NCBI GenBank assembly: GCA_026770575.1
Contig: MU657166.1
Coordinates: 1,045,223-1,083,826, forward strand
Length of the DNA: 38,604 nt
DNA from: Pelagophyceae sp. CCMP2097
Lineage: Eukaryota > Sar > Pelagophyceae
Direction of reading: 5' to 3'
The notes beneath the pieces are model-generated. The model saw nothing but the letters and a program-made list of their open reading frames with translations, was not told where the DNA came from and ran no database searches. Shown piece by piece: positions 30,055-38,604 of the stretch (position 1 is its first letter; each line of letters begins with the position of its first letter). The position numbers and the translations under genes are program-made.

Positions 30055-33000
30055 ATGACGGCGGGTTTGGATCGTATGGCGCGTTCGCTGCCGGCGCCGC
30101 ACCGGGCCGCGACGCTGCCGGCGCTGAAGCCGCCCCCGCTGTCCCCGATGCGGGCGCCGGTGCTGGCGCGGCCCTTCTCGTCGTCGGCGCGGGACGCCAT
30201 TCGCACGCCCGCGCGGGACGCCCTTCGTACGCCCGCGCGGGACGCCGCTCGAACGCCGGCGCGGCGGCTCCCAACGGCGCAGCGCCTCGGGACGGCGCAG
30301 CGCCTCGGGACGGCGCCGTCCAAGACACGCCGCGCCGAGCCGTCCGAGCCGTGCTTCGTGTTCCCCGCCGCCGGAGCCGCGGCACCGGCGTGGACGTGGG
30401 CGCTGGCGCACGCGGCGCTGCCCGATCCGAAGCCTCTCGAGTGGGTGCCGCTGCGGCGCAGCGACACCGAGCGGCTTGCGGTCGAGTGGCGCGGCGAGGC
30501 CGCCGAGCGCGAGGCGTTCCGCGGCGAGGAGCTACGGCAGAAGCTCGCGATCGGCTTCGAGCGGCGAGCCGACGCCACCGCGGCCACGACCGCGGCGGAC
30601 CGTGCGGCGGAGTCGCTACGCGAACTTGCCGAGGCCGGCCGCGCCGACGCGCTCCGCCGCGGCCGCCCAGCGCGCATCGAGTCGCGCGCTGGCCTCGAGG
30701 CCAACACCATGTGGCTCGAGGAGCAGGCGCAGCGCGCCGCCACCGGCGCTCTGCGTTTGCGGGACGAAAGGCGCGCCGCCGTCGAAGTCGAGATCATGTC
30801 GCAGGAGGAGCGGCTGACGCGCAACTTGGACGCCGCCGCGTCAAAGGCGAGCTCGGACGCGCGGGGCCGCGGCCGCGAGGTCGCGCTGCACGGCGACCGC
30901 CTGATGCAGCGCGCGCGCATCGCCGGCGCCGACGCGCGCCGCGCCGACGCCGCGCACCGGCGCGCACAAGCGAACCGCGCCGCGCAAGACGCCGTGGCCG
31001 CCGACGCCGCGCTCGCGCTCGACGCGGCGCTGCAAAACGTCAGGGCCTGCCACGCCGCCACGCCCGAGTGGGCGGCGGCCGTCGACGCGGCCGAGGCCGC
31101 GCTCGAGGTTGGGTTTCTGAGCGAGGCCGCGGCCGAGGCAGCGGCTGAAAACGTCGAGCGCAGCCTCGCGGTTGACGCTGCGGCGCGCCGCGAGCACGAG
31201 GCGGCGCTGCCGCGTCTCCGCGACGAGTCTTTTAGCGCGCACACCGCCGCGGCGGTGCTCCGGGCCGCGGCGGTGGATGCCAAGGCCGTGTCGGAACACG
31301 ACGCGGCGCAACGCACAACACCGAAGGCGAAAAAGGACGCCACCTTTCGCGCGTCGGCGGGCGCGGCGCTCGAGGACGCGGCGGGCCGGGATTTCGCCGC
31401 TGCGGCCGCTTCGAAAGTGGCGCACGTCGAGACCGCGCTCGCTGAGACTTCAAAGCGCCTGGCGTTGGCCGACGCATTGCGTGTTACCGCGGCCGACACC
31501 GCGAAAGAGGCGCGCGCGGCCGTCGCGGCGCGGACGCGGGAAAGAGACTCGGCGCGCGAGGGCCGCATCGCTGCGTTGAAGAGCGTCAACGTCGCGGCGC
31601 GGCTGCACGACGATGCACGGGCGCAGCAGGCGCGGTCGAGCACTTTTTCGGCCATCGCGGCCAAAGCGGCGCACACCGCCCGCGACGCGGCGAGCATGGA
31701 CGCCGACGCCGCCGAACGCTGCGACCGCCTCGTCCGGGAATTCCAGCAACCAAAGCCGTGCGAAGATTCTCCGCCGCCGCCGTCGTTGCCAGTGTCCGTC
31801 GACGGCTTCCAACTCTTCGCCGAGCCGCGGCCGAGCGCCGCCGCCGTCGCGGCGCGGCGCGAGCTGGACCACGTCGAAGGCTGCCGCGCGCGCCGCGAGC
31901 GGTCGCGGCGCGCGTTTGGCGACGCGCGGGCGTGGGCGCACGCGGCGGCCGGCGCCCTCAGCGCCGCGCGCATCGACCTGCGCCGGCTCCGGCCGAAGAC
32001 GCGGCGCGAGCGGCTCCGCGCGGTCGACGGCGTCGCGGCGTGCGTCGCCGCGCTGCGCGAAGGGACGTCGCAGCGCTGCGCCACAGAGGCCGACCTCCGC
32101 GCCGCGCTCGACGACGAAGCCGCCGCGCTCGAAAGAGTCCTCGGCCGCTTCGAGGTGCAGTTCCGGCTCGACGCGGCGTGCGACGACGCATGCGACGATG
32201 CATGCGCCGGGCCCGCGCCGGCGCCCGTGTCCGCATCGAGCGGCCCGCTCTGGGATGAAGACGGCGGCTCGGCGTCCGCGCCGGCGCCCGCCTCGAGCGG
32301 CCCGCTCTGGGAGACGCACGTCGCCCCGGCGCCGGCGCATGACGCAGCAAGGTTCCCTGCGAGGCTCTTCTGCGGCGCCGCACCGTACCTCGTCGTGCAA
32401 GCCCGAGCAAGTCCGACGACGGACGTCGACGGTCCAACGACGGACGTTGACGGTGCGAGTGCGGCGCCGCGACCGTCCCCGTCGGTGGCTCCGAGGGCTT
32501 GCATCTCGGTTTTGCATCTCGAGGGCCGAGCGCGTTCGAGGGCCGCGCTGTACCTCAAATCGCCGGCCATGTTGCCGCTCGAGGCGCCCGCGCCGCCGCC
32601 CCTATCGCTCGAGGCGCCCACGCCGCAACCATGCGCCTCTGCGCTCGACGAAGAGTTCGTCTCCCCCTGCATCGTCTGTCACGTGTCGTTCGTCCGAAGA
32701 CGCACCGAATCGTTTGTCCCAAGACTGGCGCAAAAAGGTTGCGGCGGTGCGACGACGCGGCGGACGACCCGGAGTGCCCGCGCCCGCTCTGGGATCACAC
32801 GGACATTTGGTGGCTGCGCAAGTCGCTGCGGCTGCTGCGCGCCACTGAGGCGACCTGGCTCGCCCGGCACAAGGCGCTCGCCATAAGCGTCCAGCAAAGG
32901 TTCGATCGCCTCGCGGACGCGCCCCCGCGGCTCTTCGAAGAGGACGCGCTGGCGCTGCTGGCGCAGCTCACGGCGACGTACGACCTCATCGTCCACGTCC

Positions 33001-33281
33001 GCCCCGTAGGGTCCGACCACGTCCGCCCCGCGGGGTCCGACCACGTCCGCCCCGCGGGGTCCTCTGGCGTCCTCGAAATGGATTTCCTGGCGCGCCTGCC
33101 GCTCTTCCGGCACCGCCGCGCGCCGACGTCGCCGGCCGTGGCCGAGGCGCTGTATACGGGGCGCATGCGGCCTACGCCAAATGACCGCGAAGAGCACCGC
33201 TCGCTCCTCGCCGCCGCGCTCGAGCACGAGGGGATCTGGCTCGACCGCCTCCGCGCACCCGCGCCCGCGCCCGCAGGCTAA
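30055..33281 (+). CDS. Large Ala/Arg/Glu-rich coiled-coil protein of unknown function
   Basis: The long exon 30055-32658 (868 codons) plus 32700-33281 give about 1061 aa; the 41-nt intron (GTCTCC...CGAAG) is the best in-phase join but not certain. Residues about 1-110 are Pro/Arg/Ala-rich with short internal repeats (RTPARDAL, GTAQRL). Residues about 130-700 are nearly continuous helix-forming sequence rich in Ala, Arg, Glu and Asp without Pro, typical of long coiled coils. A disordered linker follows with duplicated ASSGPLW and TTDVDG units. The C-terminal exon has a conserved-looking block, CPRPLWDHTDIWWLRKSLRL, LARHKALAISVQQRFDRL, and three DHVRPAGS units. No family is recognised; a structural or cytoskeletal/axonemal role is one guess. 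A long antisense frame exists only because of the codon bias. Confidence 0.7.
32993..33063. repeat. 24-bp coding tandem repeat, three copies
   Basis: Three 24-bp units starting at 32993, 33017 and 33041 encode three DHVRPAGS-type peptides in the coiled-coil protein; the units differ at one to three bases. Confidence 0.9.
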
Positions 33282-33312
33282 AAGAATGGTTTTAATTAAA
33301 GTCAGGGGGCCG

Positions 33313-34338
33313 TCACCGAGGCGTCCAGGTGATGAGGACGTTGCCCGGCGCCGTCTTCGGACACTCGTCGGTGATTTCAATGAAAGTGTCGGGCCTTGAA
33401 TCGCGGAGGATTTGGACGAACTCGTCAGCGTTGATGGCGTCTTTGTGCACACCGTGGTTCCAAAGAGCGTACCCAAACGCGCTCGCGCACGCCAGCTCAA
33501 CGTACGGCGCCTGCGTTGAGCGGGGCAGCTCCGCTAAAGCGTAGTTCGAGATGAACAAGTCGGGCGGCTCGAATGCCGGGGCGGTGCCGTTGCGGAAGAA
33601 GGGGGCCCCGGGCAACGTCGTCGAAATGTACTTATGCGCGAGAGCCTCCGCGCAGTCCAAATCGTAGATGCGCCAGGACCTTAGTCCCGATTCGGCGAGG
33701 GCGAGCTGGGCCTGGCCGCCGTAGCCGGCGCCGACTTCTGCCACGGCGAGGCCCGATAAAGACCCGCCGACGAGTTTACGCAGGTCACCGTACCCTTTGA
33801 GATAACGCAGCTGCGTGGGCGAAACGGGAAAGTCGAAAGCGTCGTAGCGGAACGTCGCCGGCGAACCGACGCCCGCGGCGAAGCGCATCGCGGCGAGGAG
33901 TGGTGCGGACTGGAGGAGGTCTGGATAGTCAGTTTCGACGTAGTGAAGGTACATTGCCCCTTGCAGCTCCGTGACGTGCTCCAGAATGTCGCGGTAGTCG
34001 GCGTCGGCCTTGAACGTCGCGAAGACGGTTGCGTCGGATACGGCGCGCTCGCAGAGTGTTCGGTACGCGGCGTAGCGCGTTTCCAACGTCGAGGCAGTGT
34101 CGTACAAAAACGGCTGAGACGACGCGATCTCGATGGTGTACGCCGTGTCGATGGTGTACTCCGTGGCGACGGCATACGCCTCGACGTACGTGTCGACGGC
34201 AACCGAGGCGAGAGCGGCTCGCCGCCGTCGGAGCCCGGCCTTCGGGAAAGCAAAAGTCTTTGGAGTCTTTGGAATCGCCGTCAACGAGAGCGCCGCCACC
34301 GTCGCGCCCAGGAGCGCGAATACGCCCAGCGGCCGCAT
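33313..34338 (-). CDS. Putative sugar O-methyltransferase with N-terminal signal/plastid leader
   Basis: 341 aa from the ATG at 34338, single exon. Residues 1-20 (MRPLGVFALLGATVAALSLT) are a signal peptide; an FAF motif and RRRR follow, so plastid delivery is possible. The catalytic domain includes the SAM-binding loop VAEVGAGYGGQAQ at residues about 215-227, the acidic IYDLDCAEALAHKYI after strand two, and PDLFISNYALAELP, the order seen in the putative sugar O-methyltransferase family. The acceptor could be a glycan or free sugar; sequence alone does not say. It stops only 31 bp from the stop of the convergent coiled-coil gene. Confidence 0.78.
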   Translation of the reverse strand: MRPLGVFALLGATVAALSLTAIPKTPKTFAFPKAGLRRRRAALASVAVDTYVEAYAVATEYTIDTAYTIEIASSQPFLYDTASTLETRYAAYRTLCERAVSDATVFATFKADADYRDILEHVTELQGAMYLHYVETDYPDLLQSAPLLAAMRFAAGVGSPATFRYDAFDFPVSPTQLRYLKGYGDLRKLVGGSLSGLAVAEVGAGYGGQAQLALAESGLRSWRIYDLDCAEALAHKYISTTLPGAPFFRNGTAPAFEPPDLFISNYALAELPRSTQAPYVELACASAFGYALWNHGVHKDAINADEFVQILRDSRPDTFIEITDECPKTAPGNVLITWTPR

Positions 34339-34633
34339 CAAGCCTTCTATGGGACCGCCGCCTCGCCGCCGCCTCGCCTCCGATCTGGATCTTTTTTTTG
34401 AGTGACGACCTTTAACGAACAACTCGCCAGAACACTGCCGCAAGACGAGCCGCAGCGGCGATGGGACCAGGGCTCGAGCGCGGGCTGCAGATTGCTATGG
34501 GAACAGGTAGACTGCTCTGGGACAGGCCGAGGCCGAATGGGGCGCACGAGGTGATTGCAAGAAAGAATCGCAATAGGTGATTGCAAGCTTTGCAAGGAAG
34601 CCTTCTTTACTCGGAGTTGCATCACAGAAGCCC

Positions 34634-37600
34634 CTAAAAGGGCGTCATGGGCGAGAGGGCGCCGAACTCGCCGCAGTACGACTCTTCCATCGCGGCGAGC
34701 TGCAAAATCTTCTGCTGCAGAAGCTTTGCGTCGGCCGCCGACTGCGCGGGTCGTTCGTCCGCGTCGCGCGGGACCGAATACGGCGGTGCCTGTGGGTATA
34801 AAGTCATGGAAAGAGGTTGGCAGTCGACGGCTCACCGACGAATAGGGCGGCGGGGGCGCCGTGTCGACGTTCCGCCTCGAAGATGAGCCGGCGACGGACG
34901 CGGCGTCGTGCAGGGGCGAGGCGAGGCGCGACTTGGCCGATCCCAACGATCGCTGCGGCGGAGGCGAAGGGGGCTCGGCCCTGGACGTCTTCGCGATGTA
35001 CGCCTCTGGCGCGTAGTCGCCGCTGTCCGACGACTCGCGGTGGCGAGACGACGTGCTGCGCCGAGCCGGCGGCTGCTGCGACGACCGGAGCGGGCCGTCG
35101 TCGAGGGACGTCCGCGGCGCCGCGCGCGACAGAGAGGCGGCGTGCTTCGTCGCGGAAGAGGCCGAGCGGCCCGCCGTCGACGGCGGCGCGGGACTCGCAC
35201 CGCCGCGCGACGACGGCGCTGGGCTTGCCGAACCGCGCGACGGCGCGGGACTCGCTCCGGCGCGCGATGGTGCGGGGCTCGCGCCACTGTGCACGCCACC
35301 GTGCGACGTTGCCGGGCTCGCGCCACCGCGAGAAGGCGCGGGACTCGCGCCGCCGCGAGAAGGCGCGGGACTCGCGCCGCCGCGAGAAGGCGCGGGACTC
35401 GCGTCGCCGTGCGGCGGTGTCGACCGCGACGAGCGCTGCGCCGCTGCGTCGCCTCCGAGGACTTGGTGGGACAGCGCGGCGGGCGGCGGATCGAGGTCGC
35501 CGTCATAAGGTTCGCCGCCGTCATCTTCACCGCCGTCGTCCTCGCCGCCGTAAGCTTCGAGCGGCTCGTCGTCGTCGAGCGGTTCGTCGTCCGAGTCGCC
35601 CGGCACGCTCGGGGGGCGCGCCTCGAGGGACTCTGCGACGCCGCCGTCGTCGGCGCGTCCGTCCGGCATGCCGACTGCAAACGTCGGTCCGGGGGCATCG
35701 TGCGAACGCCGGTCGCCGGCGGCCGACTCGTCGTCGGTGTGGTCGTACGCCTCCGCTCTCCGCGCGTCGTCGTCGTGGTAGTCGTCCGGGAAAGCGTCCT
35801 CTTTCTCGACGTCAGCGTCGTGTTCGCATTCGTCATCGGTGCACTCCGTCCCACGCATTCCCTCGGTGCACTCCGTCCCACGCACGACATCCCCTTCGTC
35901 CGGGTTGCGGTCGTCCGGGTCGTCCGGTTCGTCGATGCGGTCGTCGGCGTGGTCCTCATCGTCGGCGTGGTCGTCGAGTTCATCGTCGTCGTCGTGCGAC
36001 GCGGCGGCGTCGGCCGATGCGGCGAGCGAGGCCGTGGAGCGGCTGCCGGGCCGCGCGGAGCCGGGTTTTGCAGAGCCGGGCCGCGCGGAGGCGGGCGTTT
36101 CGGACGGCGCGGGCCGTCGGTCGTCGTCCGCCACCGACGATTGCGCAGTCAGCGGCCGGAATGGATCTTTGGCCGACGGCGCGCCCGCCGCGACGTGGAC
36201 CTGGAACGCCGCCGCCGCCGCCGCCGTTGGAGGCCTCATGACCATCATGGGCGAGGAGCACGACTCGTACGACTCGCCCAACGACGCACCCAGCCGTGAG
36301 CCGCGCACCGAGGGCGAGCCGTCCGTCGTCGCAAAGCTCTGGCGCTGCGCCAGGCGCCGCGGCTCCGCGAAATCCGAGGACCGCGGCGCCGGCGACGCCG
36401 CGCTGCCGGGCGTCGGCCGCGCGCCGTGAGACGAGGCGCCGTCGCGGGACGGAGGGCCACGGGACGAGGCGCCGCCGCGGGACGCGGCGCCGTCGCGAAA
36501 CGAGCCGCTGCGAGACGCGGCTCCGTCGCGAGACGCGGCTCCGTCGCGAGACTCGGCGCCGCCGCGGGACGTAGCGCCGCCGCGAGAAGAGCCGCCGTCG
36601 CGAGACGCTGCGCCGTCGCGAGACGCTGCGCTGCCGCGAGACGCTGCGCTGCCGTGGGAGCGGGGCGCGGCGCCGTCGCGGTAGGCCGCGCTGTCGTAGG
36701 AAGCTTTGAACGAGCCGCCGGAGCCGCGCGTCGACGGCGGCGCGGCGCGGCTCTTAGTCGAGGGCGGCCGCGAGAAGATTTCGTCGCCGAGCGTCCGTGA
36801 AGATCGCGTCTGCGGCGAGGACCGCGGGTCGAAGAAACTCTTGTTGTTCACGTCATCGTCATCATCATCGTCATCGTCGTCGCCGTCGTCGTCGCGCGAC
36901 TCGAGGAGGACGTTGGCCGACGGCGCGCCCGCGGCCGTCGAGTACGAAGGCGGCGCTTCGAACGGCGTCGGGGCCCAGCTGCCGTCGCGCGACCCGAGGC
37001 GCGACCCGAGGCGCAGCGACCCGAGTGAAGAGTTGAGCGACGATTCGAGAGACGCCTCGTGCGACGCCTCGCCGACCGTCGTCAGAGGCTCCGCGCCCCA
37101 ACGCAGCCTCGTGGCCGGCGCGCCGTCGTCGGCCGCGTCGTCGTCGTCGTCGTCGCCCGGCGGCGAGGCACGGCGCCGACCGTCGTCCGCGCGGCGCCGC
37201 GGCGACGTGAGGTCGAGCGAGGCGCCGGCGGCCGCCGTCGCGGTGGTGACCTTCTTCGCCGCTTGCGGGACGGGACCCGGCGACTGGACTTTCCGAGGCG
37301 ACTGCCGGACCGGGGCCGGAGACGTGCTCGTCGACCCCATCTTCGCCGGCGAAGTGCCGGCGCCCCGGGCGGGGGCGTCTTCGACGGGCCTGGCGTTCTT
37401 GCGTGCCTGCGGCGGCGTGCGCGACTTTGGCGGCGTGTCGCTGGTCGCGTCGTCGCACCGCTGGCCGAAGGCGATGCGGACATGTTTGCCCGTGTTTGCG
37501 GGCGGCCTTGGGTTGGCGGCCACGGCGCGGCCGACGATGCCAAAGTCGCCGCCGCGCTGCGCCGGCGGCGCCGGCGGCGCTTCGTGTGCGGCACCGTCGT

Positions 37601-38252
37601 CCGCCGATTGCGGCGGGAACGTCGAGACGAGCGAGTCGACACACGCGGGCATGGCCTGCGCCCGGATGACCGTGCTCGACTCGTCTTTCAGCGTATAAAG
37701 GCCCCGCAGCCGGCAGCTCGGCCCAATCGCAATCGACTCGAGCGTGTAGCTCCTATTCGTGCGAGGGATCGGGCGGTATGTCTATATACCGAGAGGGGAA
37801 ACGCACGCTGTCTCGACGCCTCCAAAGGCGAGTTGGGCGAGCTTGGGCACGTCAATTCTCCAGTCGAGCCAGACGTTTCGCGATTCGTCGATGGCGCTCG
37901 CGATTGGGATTTGGGCGTGGAGCGGGGTCCGCGACTCTGACGTGAACGCTGAAGAGAGGAGCACTCGGCGGCGGTGCCGTTGCGCGTCTGCCACGACGAG
38001 TTCCAGCGCAAACGTCTTCGCCGCCGCGACCTTGAGCTGCAGCACGACGAAGCGGTGCACCACACCCAACGACTGCGTCGCGCCGAGCGTCAGGCGCGTC
38101 GAACCGCCCCCGTCAATCGTCCACACGTAACCTTTGACTTCGGCGTCGTACGCGCGCTTCACGCCCGCGCTCAGCTTCGCCTTGAAGCGCACAGCCGGCG
38201 CCGTGCCGCCCGCCGAAAGCAGCTCGCAGCTCGCAGCACCCTGATAGAGCAT
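34634..38252 (-). CDS. CFAP20DC-like protein: CFA20 (DUF667) domain plus a long disordered tail
   Basis: Exons (descending) 38252-37807, 37752-34836 and 34789-34634, with introns of 54 nt (GTGCGT...AATAG, phase 2) and 46 nt (GTGAGC...CACAG, phase 0), total 3519 nt (1172 aa). Residues about 1-185 are a CFA20 domain: MLYQGAASCELLSAGG, AEVKGYVWTID, LGVVHRFVVLQLKV, SRTPLHAQIPI and, across the first splice, IAIGPSCRLRGLYTLKDE. KHVRIAFGQR near residue 238 matches a short motif that follows the domain in animal CFAP20DC proteins. CFA20 proteins associate with ciliary and centriolar microtubules. The remaining 900 residues are disordered: Asp runs, SRDGAAS-type units and GGASPAPSR repeats. The last exon is well-formed, with KLLQQKILQLAAMEE, probably a short coiled coil. 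Confidence 0.82.
35190..35425. repeat. 27-bp coding repeat array in the CFAP20DC-like gene
   Basis: Several 27-bp units, most regular between about 35310 and 35410, encode GGASPAPSR on the - strand. Outer copies have drifted. A second, 8-residue SRDGAAS-type array lies at about 36430-36690. Confidence 0.85.
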
Positions 38253-38604
38253 CCTTTTGCGCGCTCGCCGGTCGCCTGTCTGCCTGTTTGGTCTCCTGTC
38301 GGGCGCCGCGCGCCGCGGCGATCGAGGCCTCCTGCGGGGCCCTGCGACGTCGCCGGCGGTGGCGGACGAGGGCCCTGCTCGACCTCCACTCCCAATTTTT
38401 GAGGACCCGAAAAGTCCTTGCCGTTTATTCAACGTCAGTTTACGGCAAGGGCCCTTCGGGTCCTTTGATTGAAGGATTACCAGGGGCAATTATGTCTGTC
38501 TGTCCGTCCGTCTGTTTGTCTGTCGCCCAGCAAATCCGAGGTTCCACCTTTGGGAAGAAAAAGGCAGCGACTCGGCCGATTTAGCGATTGGTGGTTGATG
38601 CGAT
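38253..38604. other. Upstream flank of the CFAP20DC-like gene with a tetranucleotide microsatellite
   Basis: Probable promoter of the - strand gene starting at 38252. Bases 38493-38524 form a degenerate TGTC/TGTT/CGTC tetranucleotide tract. The - strand frame stays open upstream of the ATG but is Arg/Pro-rich and looks non-coding. Confidence 0.6.

Noticed and set aside
29973..32672. 899-codon open frame on the - strand
   Set aside because: It is antisense to the coiled-coil gene; its Ser/Ala/Arg-only composition mirrors the GC-rich codon use of the + strand protein, and it shows no domain.
34347..34633. Extension of the CFAP20DC-like frame to a stop at 34347
   Set aside because: An in-phase GT-AG intron at 34835-34790 leads to a better last exon ending at 34634; the unspliced tail is Arg/Ser-rich with no conserved look.
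38493..38524. Possible regulatory element in the TGTC-rich tract
   Set aside because: It is a simple degenerate tetranucleotide microsatellite; nothing ties it to regulation.

Overview
This is nuclear DNA from a single-celled eukaryotic alga. The GC content is high, most genes are split by short GT-AG introns of about 40-165 nt, and no operons, Shine-Dalgarno sites, tRNAs or rRNAs are visible. It carries nuclear genes for plastid functions (a PsbP-like lumen protein, a double-GroES Cpn20, a TerC thylakoid-type transporter) whose products start with signal-peptide-like leaders, as in algae with secondary red plastids. A MYND/RING-like/Sel1 gene and a WD40 fragment resemble gene families expanded in pelagophyte stramenopiles. 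My best guess is a pelagophyte or related stramenopile, possibly a flagellate because a CFAP20DC-like gene is present. That placement is inference, not a database result.

Layout. 0.2-5.0 kb: three + strand genes, namely a CCCH zinc-finger protein, a fused SlyD-like FKBP/methionine sulfoxide reductase A, and Cpn20. A 52-bp minisatellite lies after the first. 5.0-6.15 kb: a non-coding block dominated by a palindrome of about 0.6 kb. 6.2-7.8 kb: NMD3 on the - strand. 7.8-10.6 kb: poorly resolved sequence with short duplications and only weak coding signals. 10.6-22.2 kb: a tightly packed series on strictly alternating strands: FAD monooxygenase (-), MYND/Sel1 (+, broken), TATA-binding protein (-), HD-domain protein (+), small multi-exon membrane protein (-), PsbP-like (+), unknown (-), three-repeat MYB (+). 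22.8-29.0 kb: ABC-F ATPase with a repeat-rich leader, a WD40 remnant, TerC and a small unknown gene, all +. 29.3-38.3 kb: CS-domain (CacyBP-like) gene (-), a large Ala-rich coiled-coil protein (+), a sugar O-methyltransferase-like gene (-) and a 1172-residue CFAP20DC-like gene (-).

The genes do not form one pathway. Themes are plastid maintenance (Cpn20, PsbP-like, TerC), core transcription and ribosome biogenesis (TBP, MYB, NMD3, ABC-F), and protein repair and folding (FKBP-MsrA, CS domain). Exon models were built by hand by requiring GT...AG junctions that preserve reading frame and family alignment; coordinates given for a gene run from start codon to stop codon and include introns. I found no convincing new defence or mobile system. 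The most unusual items are the long palindrome, the FKBP-MsrA fusion, the repeat leader on ABC-F, the interrupted Sel1 gene and the prevalence of GTGCG intron donors.
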